Below the pieces are notes generated by a model. The model did not search any database and had not been told where the DNA came from. It saw only the letters and a list, made by a program, of their open reading frames with translations. The position numbers and the translations under genes were made by a program. A stretch of 64,000 nt of DNA from Melampsora larici-populina 98AG31 (taxonomy: Eukaryota > Basidiomycota > Pucciniomycetes > Pucciniales > Melampsoraceae), in assembly GCF_000204055.1 (NCBI RefSeq), contig NW_006768782.1, positions 838,467 through 902,466 of the forward strand. The letters are read 5' to 3'. Positions 24,076 through 34,959 of the stretch are shown here, one piece after another (within the stretch, counting starts at the first letter, position 1; the number at the start of each line of letters is the position of its first letter).

Positions 24076-26116
24076 ATGCCATACCCCGTGCCACTGGAAA
24101 ACTCTCTCCAATTACCGACACGTCAACCTGCTGGTTTCATGAGCGCGAGCGAATGTGATGCTCTTGAATGGAGTCACAGTGTTTCGCCTGCCCAAAACCC
24201 GTTCACCAGGCTACGTAATGCCTCAAATTACGCTCCAGGTCCCTCCCCTATTTATCAAGCGGGCTACGACCACGCTGGCTTCACGAGCAGTTTCACTTCT
24301 GATGGCCAATTGGCCCTCGACACCGCCGGATCGCCCACTCTCCTGGGATCCTCAACTATCCTCGGGTCTCACAGTTCACAGACTAATGCTTCGACTACCT
24401 TGACTTCCAACACCCCGTCTGGTCCAATAACTCTCGTCATCGATGATGACCATAATGGAGTGTGTCGTGATGGGTGCACTGGGTGCAATTGTAAGTCTCT
24501 CATCCTTCAATCCTAAAATTTCTTCATATGCTCATGATGTTAACTTCTATCATAATAGGCTTGCCTGATGACACCTCGGAAGACCTTCCGCTGGCCAATT
24601 CCATTCTGGAGGGTCTTCCAACCCGCGCCTTGCCTCTTCCTGAAGGTCCTATCGCCCACTATGACGAACTTCCTCTGCGCACTTTTGAGATCACCTTCAA
24701 CGTGTATCAACGTAAAGTACCCGCGACTGACTCTGTTGCTGGACGGATTAAGAAAGGCCGCGGTCGCCATTTAAAGGTAGCTCCGAAACCAGCGAAACCC
24801 CAATGGAGCAATTACAAACCGCTTGTCCCGACGTACTCTGTGTTACCTGTTGGATCTTTCAGCTGGTCCGACTGGCGCACTAAACTATTCAACGCTTGCA
24901 ATGAACGCCTCCAAGGTATATCGGATGCTCTAGCCGCGGCCAAACGCGGTGGTACTTTAGCTATTCAAGGTTTTATTAACGGAACGGATCGCAAAACGAC
25001 CAAGCAGCGCGTTTATCTCACTGACGATGTCAGTTTTGGACAATTTGTTCATGCTATCCTGGCCGCCCCATCAACAGCAACCGTAGGCATCAAGATCGTC
25101 CACCCACACCCCAAAAACAATGAGGACGCAAATCGATCTTTGGCGAAGTCAACCAACGGTTCGGGTGCGAATCCACCATCTGACCCATCTGATGAATTGG
25201 ATGGGTCAGAGTCTGAAGGCGTGAGTGCTCTCCCACACGATCCTGATATTGTTGATTTGGATTGGCGCCTCTGACGAGTTTGTATTATTTGCTTTTGTAC
25301 TTCAGTCTGATGCTCTGACACCTGCAGAAAAGAAGTACAAGCTTTTGATGGCCCGATTTGAAAAGGCATTCAAATCGGGTGAGAATGTGGCTACCGCAGT
25401 GAATACAAAAGATACTTCAAAAGTTTTACTCCTTAATACTGCGCGTATCCGAACCTGGGCCAATGACTGGGTGAGTCATTTCATACTGACCGTTGTTCAC
25501 AAAATGTCCACTTTGCTGATTCTGTTCCTCACTCTAGGCCGATGGAGTGCCTGGTGTGGACGAGATGAATCCTCCTATGGCGAGGCCAAACTTCAATTGG
25601 GTCAACGCCAGTGACTACGAAGACGAGAAGGCGGAGCTCCTTGGTCTAAGAGATCGTCGCCCCCGAGGATCCCAGCCCCAGTCTGCGGGTTCGACCTCTG
25701 GAGGCACTGTCATCCACCATAATTATTATGGTCAAGGCATGCCAAGCCCTGGAATGCCTGTACCCAGCGCTGGATTGTCCTTCCCCAGTCCTTTTTCAAC
25801 TCCAAACATGATGATTACCCCCGTCCTACCCGGTTCGACAGAGTCACCCGGCGACTCCATCATTCGATTAGCCCTTCCAACTAACGTTGAACGCCCCGAT
25901 TTCAAGTCTTTTTTGTTGTTTGCTGGGATACACACCGGAATGAAGAAGACCCGTGATGCATTACAAAACGAAGGAATCGACAACTTCACACGTTTACTCG
26001 ACCGCAAAACTTACTCGATCCAAACCCTTCACGCTATGGGCATCCCGTTTGCTCACGCCGACGACATTTTTAAGGCAGTACCCGAGTTTCTGAAAACTTT
26101 GAAACCTTTAGACTGA
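24076..26116 (+). CDS. Accessory protein of the Tc1/mariner element, SAM-like C-terminus
   Basis: Four exons (24,076-24,490; 24,559-25,220; 25,306-25,470; 25,538-26,116) join in phase to 606 residues. The N-terminal 150 residues are Ser/Thr/Pro-rich. A small Cys-rich knuckle (CRDGCTGCNC) spans the first splice. A middle domain (about 160-330) has the segment SWSDWRTKLFNACNERLQG. An acidic linker follows. A Gly/Pro-rich stretch contains VIHHNYYGQGMPSPGMPVP. The last 75 residues (FLLFAGIHTGMKKTRDAL ... LHAMGIPFAHADDIF) have the helix pattern of a sterile alpha motif, a protein-protein or nucleic-acid interaction fold. The SAM assignment is by pattern only. Being inside the inverted ends and convergent with the transposase, it probably assists transposition. 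Confidence 0.75.
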
Positions 26117-26177
26117 TACCTAGCAGGATTTGTTTAATCACTTTATTTCCGCGGTTGTTATGTCACAGAATATTTAT

Positions 26178-26420
26178 GGGACATTAAAGATCATGTAGTG
26201 AGAACTACTTGACTAATGTTCCCCAAATTGTCTAGATCGCCCTTTTTTATGCTTCTCACCAGTATGTTTTGGGTGCTTTAAAGATCGTGTAGTGCGAACT
26301 ACTTGACTAAAGTGCCCAGTGTCGCTTAGACAGCAATATGTTTTTTTTTTCTTTTGCTCATCTCCTCTGTTTATGGGGCGTTAAAGATCGTGTAGTGCGA
26401 ACTACTTGACTAAAGTTCCC
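26178..26420 (+). ncRNA. Three copies of a covarying hairpin element
   Basis: Near-identical units lie at 26,178-26,223, 26,271-26,317 and 26,375-26,420, about 95-104 bp apart. Each has an outer stem (GGG..TTA with TAA..CCC), a conserved AAGATCRT, an inner stem GTAGT-GNGA-ACTAC and a conserved TTGAC. Spacers between the units are unrelated. Outer-stem bases differ between copies yet mostly still pair (copy 1 GGGACATTA/TAATGTTCCC, copy 2 GGGTGCTTTA/TAAAGTGCCC, the latter with G-U pairs), which suggests selection on an RNA structure. They begin about 60 bp after the accessory-gene stop, so they would lie in its 3' UTR. A DNA role as protein-binding repeats is the alternative. Confidence 0.55.
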
Positions 26421-27094
26421 AAACCTGTTTGTTACGACGTATCCAGCAATTGTTCTCATTGGTTGTTATTTTTTTTCTTCATAAAATCAAGTTTCCTTAT
26501 CAAAACTTGTTTTGATAAAGTCTGTGTTCTATCCAACTTGCAATGATATATCTGGCTTCCTCTGTACTTCCATGCATTGAGAGTTGCCTAATCCAAAGCA
26601 GGCGAGCAAAGAATGTAATCACATGAAATATTTGAATCACAGACTTCATGTGATTAGATTAAGACCATTTTTATAAGTGGAGAACACGTCAATAATCACG
26701 ATGATTAGGTGATAAGCGCATTCTCAAAAGTGATTTCATTGGATTCCATCACAGACATCAAAATCCAATGAAATCTACAGCCCACTGGCCTTAGAAAACA
26801 TTTCAAGGCCAATCACCAAAAAGTCAGTCCCGATGTCGGCTCAAGCTTTATCTTTTTCAATCACGCTCGCGCTCTTTGTTTGACTAACTATAAATTCAAT
26901 CCAGAACTTCATTGCTTTGTATATATCTCGCCACTATTTAGAGGGGGACAACCTTAGGGAAAAAACATAAAAACGACCGCAATTTTTAGCGGTAGACAAC
27001 AGTAGACATAAACAGGCGAAAAAGGAGGAGCTTTTTAAAAACAAAAACCAGACAAGAGACCACAGTGAAACAATGTGATACTAAAGTTGTGAGA
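26421..27094. other. Spacer between convergent genes, with hairpins
   Basis: No gene. Two hairpins stand out: AATCACATGAA with TTCATGTGATT at 26,617-26,655, and a 14-bp stem GATTTCATTGGATT with its complement at 26,732-26,775. They may help end transcription from the two converging genes. Confidence 0.5.
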
Positions 27095-28245
27095 CTACAT
27101 CCAATAACCAGTTACTGCGTATAACTTATGCATGAGCCCTGCCGTAAAAGATTTCCAAGTCATTTTCTCAATCGCTTCAATCTTCAAATCGCGGGCAGCA
27201 AGGCTGAGAGCTTGGGTTCGGCGCAAAAGGGACTTCAGCACGCTGAACGCCTTTTCAATGGGGTTCAAATCAGGCGAGTAGGGAGGCAAGTAAAGTATGC
27301 GAATACCCCGCTCCTCTGCAAGTTCGGCGATGCGACCTCCATGATGGATCCTTGCGTTATCCATGATTAACACTGAATTCGCCTGCGGGTATGGATTCAT
27401 GACCGGAAACTAACACCAAGGGATATAAGAAAGAGAATAAACGGATCAGGAACAGAAACATGAGAACCAAATAAAACAACGCTCACCAGTTGGTGTTTGA
27501 GAAAGCTTTCGAATTCCTTGCGATGGAAACTGCCTTCCTGGCAAGCCATAGCCAAAATACCACCCTTGAATATAGCCGGTAAAAGAGAATAACGTTTTCC
27601 ACCCCGGCTCCAAGGCATCCTTTTGGTTCGGTAGCCTACCTGGGCCCATCCGTAATCCCTGCGCAGGCTTCGCTCCTGAATTGCGCATTCGTCTATCATG
27701 ATAACAACATCACAAAGTGTCAGTACCGAGAATCTATCCGGAGAAAGAGAACAATCAAGCATACCTAAGAAGACCATCATCTCGGGTCGCAAACCACCGA
27801 CAGCATGGAGATATCGAGCTCGCTTTTCGGCCAATTGGTTCGGGTGCACTGTACGGGTTTTTTTCAAGCTGAGAGAGAGACAGGTTTTCAGGTCCAAGGT
27901 GATGGTCTGCAAGGAAACCCATGTGCCGGTTCGTCGATAGATGGCGTCCCGGATTTTGTCCAGATACATCGTAGGATTCTCGTCGATCATCGTCAATACA
28001 AAATCACGTTGATCGTCAGTCAACTTAGTATTGCGGCCCAGTGGCTCGTACTCGGATGGATTTCGGACGACTGCGTAAGTTTGGCGGTACAAAGCTTCCC
28101 AACGTGTAAGGGTGCGCACGCTGACTGCTGATCGGAGGCGATGTTTGACTTCGATTTTCCTCATTCCTTCTCGAAGGTACTGGACTGCAAGTACCTTAAT
28201 GCCAGCATCATACTTTCCCGGTCGGGCGGTGGTTCGGACTCTCAT
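27095..28245 (-). CDS. Tc1/mariner DD34E transposase
   Basis: Three exons (28,245-27,765; 27,692-27,487; 27,409-27,095) join in phase to 333 residues, with no stop or frameshift. The N-terminus has two helix-turn-helix parts (AVQYLREGMRKIEVKHRL; SVRTLTRWEALYRQ). The catalytic triad is complete. The first Asp is in FLDECAIQE, where an intron splits the codon. The second is in IMDNARIHHG. Glu is in DLNPIEKAF, 34 residues after the second Asp (DD34E). This enzyme cuts and pastes at TA sites. The gene reads inward from the right end, convergent with the accessory gene. Confidence 0.92.
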
Positions 28246-28469
28246 CCCTAGATTGTGTTCGTGTGTAAAAAAGGGTCAGAGATGTGGATTGAAATCAACG
28301 ACGTAGAATCAAAACTGACCAATACGAGGGGAAAGGGGGAGGGAATCTTAAAATGACGGTGTGGACGTGGTATGTAGGTGGCAGTGTGAATGGCGTATGA
28401 GGTGGAGGGGAATTAGTGATACACCCAACCGTATGAAAAGGTAGGAGGACGTAGGTGAACTGCGATAGA

Positions 28470-28641
28470 ACCGGAAGATGGAAGGGGGGGTGAAAGGGAT
28501 GGGTGGAACAGGTTAACCCTACTTCACAGCTCTCTTTAGCTCCCGTGGCCGGAGATGAACTACTACAGGCAATACAGCGCTGTATTTAGTGTAAACCTTA
28601 TGGGGTGAAAAAAAAAAGGACACGAATTTCTTCAATAGCTG
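28470..28641 (-). repeat. Right terminal inverted repeat of the Tc1/mariner element
   Basis: Complement of the left end, outermost bases CAGCTATTG reading inward. It differs from the left copy by a shorter poly-T run and a few substitutions. Confidence 0.9.
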
Positions 28642-28643
28642 TA

Positions 28644-29029
28644 TTTTGTCTGTACCTCAGCCAAAATCTCGACCCCCAATTCATATGTTTTTTGTCGGAT
28701 GGTAGCCGATGGTTCCATATGGGGCGTCCGGGGTCCTGTCCTCTCCGCATCGGCCCAACCTAAAAATAACTGAGAACTCACTATGTTTTTTACAAAGCTT
28801 GACAAAAGTTCCGCTTCAATTTGCCAAAGTTTTGCGGGAAGACTTGGACACGCTTCTGGAGATCGATCAAAAATATATGTAATACTTAGTGTCCATTCAG
28901 CATACAAATTTATGTAGTTGGATCAGAAATCTGCCCCGCGGACTGACTTTGGATAATTCGATTTTGGTGTGTCCCGTTTGCTTCCATGTTCTATCAAGTT
29001 TGTTCACAAAGTGTTTGCCCAGGTTTGCC
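28644..29029. other. No gene seen
   Basis: About 0.4 kb of spacer without domains or repeats that I can recognise. Confidence 0.4.
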
Positions 29030-29489
29030 TACACCACGGGTCAACTTCTTGACAGGCTCGATATCGATCCGATATACAAATTTTTGATATCGGATCGATA
29101 TCGAGTTGAGATCACTTCGATATCGGAGGCCAGATGATTAGCCTCCGCTGACAGCCAGCCAACAGAGCTCTGGCGGCTGTGTGATCCTCCCTCACAACTG
29201 CCGGAGCTGGTCATCAAAGCCCCGCCACGACCGGGGCCAATCGCGAACCTTGGCAAGACAACTTGAACAAAACGGTGCCACCGAAAATTTCTCATCAAGG
29301 TAGAGAGATATAGAAGAAAAATATGGGAAGCGGAATTTTAAGGCTCAACATAGTAAACAATCCTTTTCTTGTCTCTCTTTCGTTATCTTTGTTTTCTTTG
29401 TCTTATCACCAAAAGCAAGTTCTAGAAACGGCGAAGCAAATGAATTTCAAACACCTCTTCTTAGCCAAAAGTACAGAAGACCAGTATCT

Positions 29490-30163
29490 CTAACTTAACT
29501 AAGTCCCAGCAATCACCTGATCAATTGGTGAATCAACGAGTTGAATCAGCATGTCTCAGCATGAGGGACTTACATCTAATGTCCGGTTTTTGGCCTGAGA
29601 GGTAAGGATTTCCTTGCAGAGGAAATCTTTCTTTGTCCTTTTCCGTGAGCTCACCGGGGATCTTTTTACCGCGCTTCATGGGGTTATGCGCCGACCTCCT
29701 CTTCAAAATGTACAAGTGAAATCATTGAGATTCCTCGGTTGCTTGCTGAGCTACATAAGTTACTATTTTGTGATTTTCACCTGTAGCTCACATGTAGCTC
29801 TGCTAAGTCGAGGACTTATTTCGATGAAACACCAAGCTACAAGTGAGCTACAAGTGAGCTACAAGTGAGCTACATACAAAAATGACAAAATCAAAAGATA
29901 TGTAGCTCGGTGAACAACCGAGGAATTTCAATCAATCAAGTTGTACATTATGCAGCGAGAGCCAGCGCATATGCCCATGAAGCGCGGTAAAATGTTCCTC
30001 GGTGAGCTCACGGAAATGAGAAAAACAAGATTTCCTCTGCAAAGGATTTCTTACCCCTCAGGCCAAAAAGCTGAGTTTAGATGTAAGTCCCTCATGCTGA
30101 GACATGCTGATTCAACTCGTTGATTGACAGCTGTCTCAGCATCGAGGGACTTAGTTAAGTTAG
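29490..30163. mobile_element. Palindromic Mutator-like element, 674 bp, 9-bp duplication
   Basis: Perfect 18-bp ends (CTAACTTAACTAAGTCCC and its complement) are flanked by the same nonamer CCAGTATCT at 29,481-29,489 and 30,164-30,172. Nine-base duplications are typical of Mutator-like transposons. Almost the whole unit is one inverted repeat centred near 29,840. The two arms encode mirror-image 60-residue open stretches (29,533-29,715 minus and 29,941-30,123 plus), which are a by-product of the palindrome rather than genes. A diverged TIR fragment of the same family (cctaacttaacaaagtccctcg) lies at about 30,891. Confidence 0.8.
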
Positions 30164-30446
30164 CCAGTATCTATACATCCAAGGGGTCGAAGCAATCACC
30201 TGATCAATTGGTGTATCCGGTAGACTCATGGCAAGTGCATGTCATGCAAGGCCATCGATCACATGATGTGTTTGAATCCTCGACACGTACCTTTTTTGTC
30301 AGTCTCGATGTGGAGTCCTGCTTTTGAAGGGCCCCAATCCTCAACTCAAATCAATTGATTTGTTTGAATCAGTCAAGGTCTCAGGGCCTGTCAATCTGCC
30401 ACGGAACCAAACGGTTCTGATATCATTACGATATCGGACCGAGATA

Positions 30447-30535
30447 CAGTCAAACCGGAAAAGCTTGACCGATTTTGCCCGCAAAACTCGAGCAAATTGG
30501 CGGGGAATTGGTGGCAAGCTTTTCCGGTTTGACTG
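30447..30535. mobile_element. 89-bp mariner-type MITE
   Basis: Perfect 21-bp inverted ends starting CAGTCAAACCGG, flanked by TA on each side, enclose 47 bp. The ends resemble Tc1/mariner termini. It is non-coding and would need a transposase from elsewhere. Confidence 0.75.
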
Positions 30536-30645
30536 TAAGTAAAAGTGATATCAAAAATTTGTATATTGAATCGAGATCGAATCGATATCAAATTGACATC
30601 GGGCCAGATGACATCGAATTGATATCAGCGCTGACCCGTGGTGTA

Positions 30646-31035
30646 AACTCATCAGAGTCCCTCTGATGAGTTTAAGGTTTGCCCATCACACAGGGCACCG
30701 GTGACCGGAATTGCTAATTATGTTGTGTCACTTTTGAAAAAGTGACACCAAACTCAATGGCTCTCTGGACAGGACCTTAAACTTATCACTTGAAGTGTGC
30801 GAGAAGCAGCGTGTGAATTTGAGAAGTTTAACATGACCTCACTTTTTCAAGAGTCATTGACATGGCCGAACCTTCACACGCAATGCCTAACTTAACAAAG
30901 TCCCTCGATGCCTCGAGATGTTGTACCGAGCCATTCAAGGCCTTCAATCTTCATCCTAATTCATCCTAGTCTTTGAGTATAGCTTTGATTTGCAAATAAA
31001 TTAAACATTCCTTCTTTCTGATCGTATATCGGCAA
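30646..31035. other. Spacer with two perfect hairpins
   Basis: No gene. A perfect hairpin (AAACTCATCAGAG, loop of about 3, then its complement) lies at 30,646-30,674. A second (GTGTCACTTTT with AAAAGTGACAC) lies near 30,724-30,748. Confidence 0.6.
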
Positions 31036-31161
31036 GATGTCCGGCAAAACCAATGTGTGGTCCATTCTCAAGTAAATTTGCTTCACCTTTTCTCACCGCT
31101 TTCCGTTCGGTCGATGACCGTTCTCTAACTTGTCTTTTTTTGAATCGCAGAACGGTGGTAG

Positions 31162-33130
31162 GAAGCATCGCACAGGTCGGTGACAGCCGTTGGTTATGAA
31201 TGTGTTCTCTTGGCTTGTCTGATAGTCTGTCTGGCTCATACGTACATACATATGTCGCACATAGGTATCTTTTTTGTCGGTAAGTCATTCGAGCTCTATG
31301 ATCCGTAATCCTTGCGTTTCTTTTACCGGGGACGTATCAAGTCTAACTGAATCATATGTTTGGTAGATCGCAGGATATATCTTGGCTCGCAAGAGCATCA
31401 TCACTCCACGATGCAGAATAGGTTTCAACGAAGCCAACAAGTATGTATCCTTTCATTCATCCAACCGAGGTAACATTTGAAGCTTGATGTTGCCACCCTA
31501 TAACCTCTTCAGCGTTTTCTTTACTCCCGCTTTCGTTTTCACAAAAATAGCTTTCCAACTGAAAGCGTCTCAGATTGTAGAGCTTTATGTAGTTATCCTA
31601 AGCTTTGGGGTGGTTACCATTGTGTCCGCTGCTTTAGCTTACTTGCTAGGCCTACTCCTACGACTCAGTCCATCCGATCGAAGGTTCACAATGGCTGTCG
31701 CTATGTTCATGAATTCGAACTCATTACCCATAGCTCTAACAATGAGCTTACTAGACAACTCCGGTCCAAAAAATATATTTCAGTGGAGCGAAGATGATAC
31801 GAAGTTGCAGGTACGACTTTGATTGATTTTGTCGAAACCTAACTTTCGAGGGATCGATATTTTGACATCGTTTAACGATTTTTAGCAATCTGCGAGGTCT
31901 ACAGCGTACCTCGTACTTTATAGCACACTCGGTTTAGTCCTCCGATGGAGTTACGGTGTTCGTCTTCTTTCAGCTCCAAAACCAGAGGACGAGCAAGATA
32001 AAGCTCAAAAGCAGAACAAATGGAGGTTTTGGAGTTCTAAGAAAGAAATTCCTTCAACTCCAACATCAGATGAAACACACGATAAACACCCATCCGAACA
32101 TGGTGACGAGTCTCCTCCAGTAGAAGACTGTCCTGATCTGATGATGATACATTATGGAGAGGATAGGATTAAGTCCACACTGTGGAAGAGAGTATTTACC
32201 AAGACTCGCAATTTTTTGAGAGCTTTAAATCGATTCATGAACCCCACCTTGTAGGTTTTTTTTCGAGACTCGATGAGAAAAAAGCATAAACCCAAAAGCC
32301 AAGTAAGTTAATCCCATTGTTTCAAAATTAGGTATGCATCCATTGCAGCGTTCCTCGTAGTAGTCATTCCAAAAGTGCAGGCTTTTATTAGGAGCATAAA
32401 GCCTTTAGAAGGGTATGTTGACTTTTCAACCTCTGCAGCCAATATAATATCACCAGCTGATCTATGTATCTGCACGTATAACGATCATCTCAGTGGATTA
32501 AATTTTGCAGCAGACGTCTCGGTACCGCTGACGATGGTTGTTTTGGGTCAGTCCAGTCTTCTATATAATCAAGAGGAACAACCTGAATTTTGACTGTGAA
32601 GGACAATTCTAGGTGCCTACTTTCACAACCCTAAGCCCGAGTCATCGCAGACACAAGGGGAATCTGATGATTGTACAGAGCCAGAGAAGAAACTCTTGAA
32701 GGAGCGTTCGAACAAGGTCATTCAAGCACTAGGACCACCCTCTGAGAGAAATACGATGCTCGTGGGAATTTCCGCCCGGCATTTCTTGACTCCTCTCACG
32801 TTAATTCCTATCCTTTATGCAGTCACTGGTGCCTTCAAGACTCCCTCTGATAGCTCACAGACTTTCCCGGATCCACTCAATGACCCATGCTTCCTGCTAG
32901 TCATGCTGATACTGATTGGATCTCCACCCGCGATTACGCTGGTCCAAATGACCAACTCGAATAGATTCCCGATTGGCTCACCAGCTCATGCACATCAGAA
33001 AGTTCACAGTCTTCGTTTTCAACGCCTTATCTCTAAAACTCTTTTGATAGCATATGTATTTGTCACCCCACTCACCATCATTATATTGGTGTTTGTAGCT
33101 GTACTTATTCTCCAGCAACGTAACAGTTAA
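31162..33130 (+). CDS. Auxin efflux carrier (AEC/PIN-like) family transporter
   Basis: A spliced gene with exons at about 31,162-31,224, 31,367-31,440, 31,513-31,810, 31,886-32,250, 32,332-32,546 and 32,613-33,130; the last five join in phase. The N-terminal half has the family pattern (AGYILARKSIITP, then FFTPAFVFTKIAFQL, and the conserved NSNSLPIALTMSLL). A charged cytoplasmic loop of about 110 residues follows (KWRFWSSKKEIPS ... DESPPVED). The C-terminal half has more membrane helices ending in TPLTIIILVFVAVLILQQ. Fungal relatives (yeast Ecm3-like) are ER or plasma membrane proteins of poorly known substrate. The first exon is unsettled: an ATG at 31,036 with a donor at 31,070 is possible, but the phases do not close. 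This is the only likely host gene in the window. Confidence 0.82.
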
Positions 33131-34109
33131 AACAGCAGAAAACAATAATCCCATAGACAAATTTTTCACCATGAATGACAGGTACTTTATGAATTTGATG
33201 CAATCAAAGTGATAGATTGAATAGATGCAACATGCCCTTTCAATTCCCATCCATGGTCCGCAGTGAGTAAACTGGTAATAGTATGTACACAGATTGGATG
33301 AACTCTGGTAAAAATTTGAGACCTGTCACATCCAGTACCTTGAGGTCTGCACTAATTGATCTTTGCTAAGATACCCAAAGGACAAGGATTAGTTAGTATG
33401 AGCTACTTAAAAGCGCCAACATTTGTTTCTCAGGTTTGATTATCAATTTCCAGAGGACTATTATCAAAAGCTCTTTTGTACACATCGGGTGTTGTCTGAA
33501 CTTTGATACCCCAAATTACCAAGGAACTTCTTCAAAGTTTTTCTCAGTCTGATTATTTCTGAGCTTTGGGACTAGTAACAAGATTTCACTTATACACATT
33601 GGGTATTGTTGGCTACCTAAGATTATCTATCAAGCTTCTCAAAGTTGTTCTTGGGATGAGTATGAGTGACCACCACCAACATAGATGCCTTGGCTTAGGG
33701 AATCTGAGGTATTATTGGATGAAAATCCTTGGACAGATCTTGTTTGAGGTCCTTATCTGAGGGATTATTATGCACCAAATAATAACCTGTATTAAAACCT
33801 CAGGAAGCTTCTGTTCAAAGTTTCAAATCCAAGACTACCTTGGATTTCACAATCTAAAGTAGATATGTTTGCTGTGCCTGTGGTGGGTGTGGCAGGGACA
33901 GTGTGCCTGTGGGGCGCACCATGGGTTATTTAAAGCTGATTTCAGGATGTTTGCCCTGATTTCCTGTCAAAACTTCTGGAAATTGTGAACAGATGCAAGG
34001 CACATATCAAAAAATCAACAATTAATTTTCACAATGGCTCAGGTATATCAATATAGCTTCCAAAAAACTACCTGAAGATTGCCTCAACAAATCTATCTGA
34101 ATAAATTAC
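33131..34109. other. AT-rich intergenic DNA
   Basis: About 1 kb downstream of the transporter. No gene, inverted ends or tandem repeat recognised. Confidence 0.45.
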
Positions 34110-34207
34110 ATTGGTAGTCTTAACTAAGGAACGGCTTAAGGCATAGTTCCATGATTGAGTTGGGACGTAAGAGGGTAAACCCATAAGTTGGGAAAACAGA
34201 GTTTTCA
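34110..34207 (+). repeat. 98-bp direct repeat, left copy
   Basis: Starts attggtagtcttaactaagg and ends gaaaacagagttttca. It is identical to 61,531-61,628, while sequence on both sides of the two copies differs. Confidence 0.9.
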
Positions 34208-34379
34208 ACCTAAGGGAGATCCAGGAAGACTACACTTCCAGATCTCCCACGAACCCTCACAAGTCCCAATCTCTCATTTTGAACATTCCATTCTTAAGGT
34301 TAAGGAATTTAATTTTTTAGAAGAAAGGAACTAGAACTCGAACGAAATTTGAAAGGAACCAAACGAAACACTTTACAAA

Positions 34380-34674
34380 ATGACTTCTTTCACAAACGAC
34401 CTAAAGTCAACACAAGACAAAATCAAAGCAGCCGGGTTCAAATTGAAGAAGAGTCAAGGAGAGGGTTCTAGCAAGGCAACAACAAGAAGCCAATCGGCAA
34501 ATAGGAACGGGGAACCAAGCGGAACTAACCAGGAGGCGATAGAAGGAAATGTGGAGAAAGAAGACGAAGAGAGAGAACAAGAGAGAAATGAAGACGAAGT
34601 GGGAGAAGAAAGCGGTCAGGAGGAACAGGAGAACGAAGAACAGACAGGAGGAGAGAAAGGAAAGGAGATCGAAA
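34380..34674 (+). CDS. gag-like exon 1 of the recombinase retrotransposon
   Basis: Starts at ATG 34,380 and encodes about 98 residues. The first 40 are basic (KAAGFKLKKSQGEGSS), then a strongly acidic Glu-rich stretch. It ends at a GTGAGT donor (34,675). The next exon probably starts at about 39,703, where the phase fits. The intron between them now contains the entire hAT transposon. A similarly placed basic-then-acidic exon opens the second element at 61,890. Confidence 0.6.
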
Positions 34675-34959
34675 GTGAGTAACAATAAGCTTGCCCAGAA
34701 GCCAAAGAATTCCCTTTACCCCACACACGGTTCAAATCAAATACTATCCAAGCCGTTAGTCTCCGCTCCGACTATAATACCCCCCCAATTTCACTATATC
34801 AAATTTCCTACAGTCTCCTCTCCAAATATGATACTCCCCCAATTTCACTATATCGAAGCTCCTACTATAATTGTGAAGGAAAATGCCCAAGCGCTAAAAG
34901 AGGAAACCTTCGAAAACGTCCAAATATATCAGAGGATAAGTAGAGGTCGTCACAGGAGG

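Larger units (their letters stand above)
22701..28641. mobile_element. Two-gene Tc1/mariner element, 5.94 kb
   Basis: Long inverted ends (left 22,701-22,880; right 28,470-28,641) begin CAGCTATT and are nearly identical apart from a poly-T length difference. A TA dinucleotide flanks each side (22,699-22,700 and 28,642-28,643), the Tc1/mariner target. Inside are a plus-strand accessory gene (24,076-26,116) and a minus-strand DD34E transposase (27,095-28,245), facing each other. Both reading frames are intact after splicing and the ends match closely, so the insertion looks young. Most Tc1/mariner elements are 1.3-2.5 kb with a single gene, so both the size and the second gene are unusual. Confidence 0.9.
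29032..30643. mobile_element. TA-flanked inverted-repeat element hosting other insertions
   Basis: The ends CACCACGGGTCA (29,032) and TGACCCGTGGTG (ending 30,643) are perfect inverses flanked by TA. Inside, both ends carry related sub-terminal sequence rich in ATCGATATCG, including atacaaatttttgatatc at the left and its complement at the right. There is no transposase. The element has been entered by the 674-bp palindromic unit and the 89-bp MITE listed below. Confidence 0.55.

Noticed and set aside
29533..30123. Two similar 60-residue open stretches in opposite orientation
   Set aside because: They are mirror images produced by the palindromic 674-bp element, with no start context or domain.
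34407..34728. Leu/Ser-rich minus-strand open frames opposite the gag exons
   Set aside because: Their composition is the antisense of a Glu/Lys-rich coding strand. The same applies to antisense frames at 40.5-43.2 kb.
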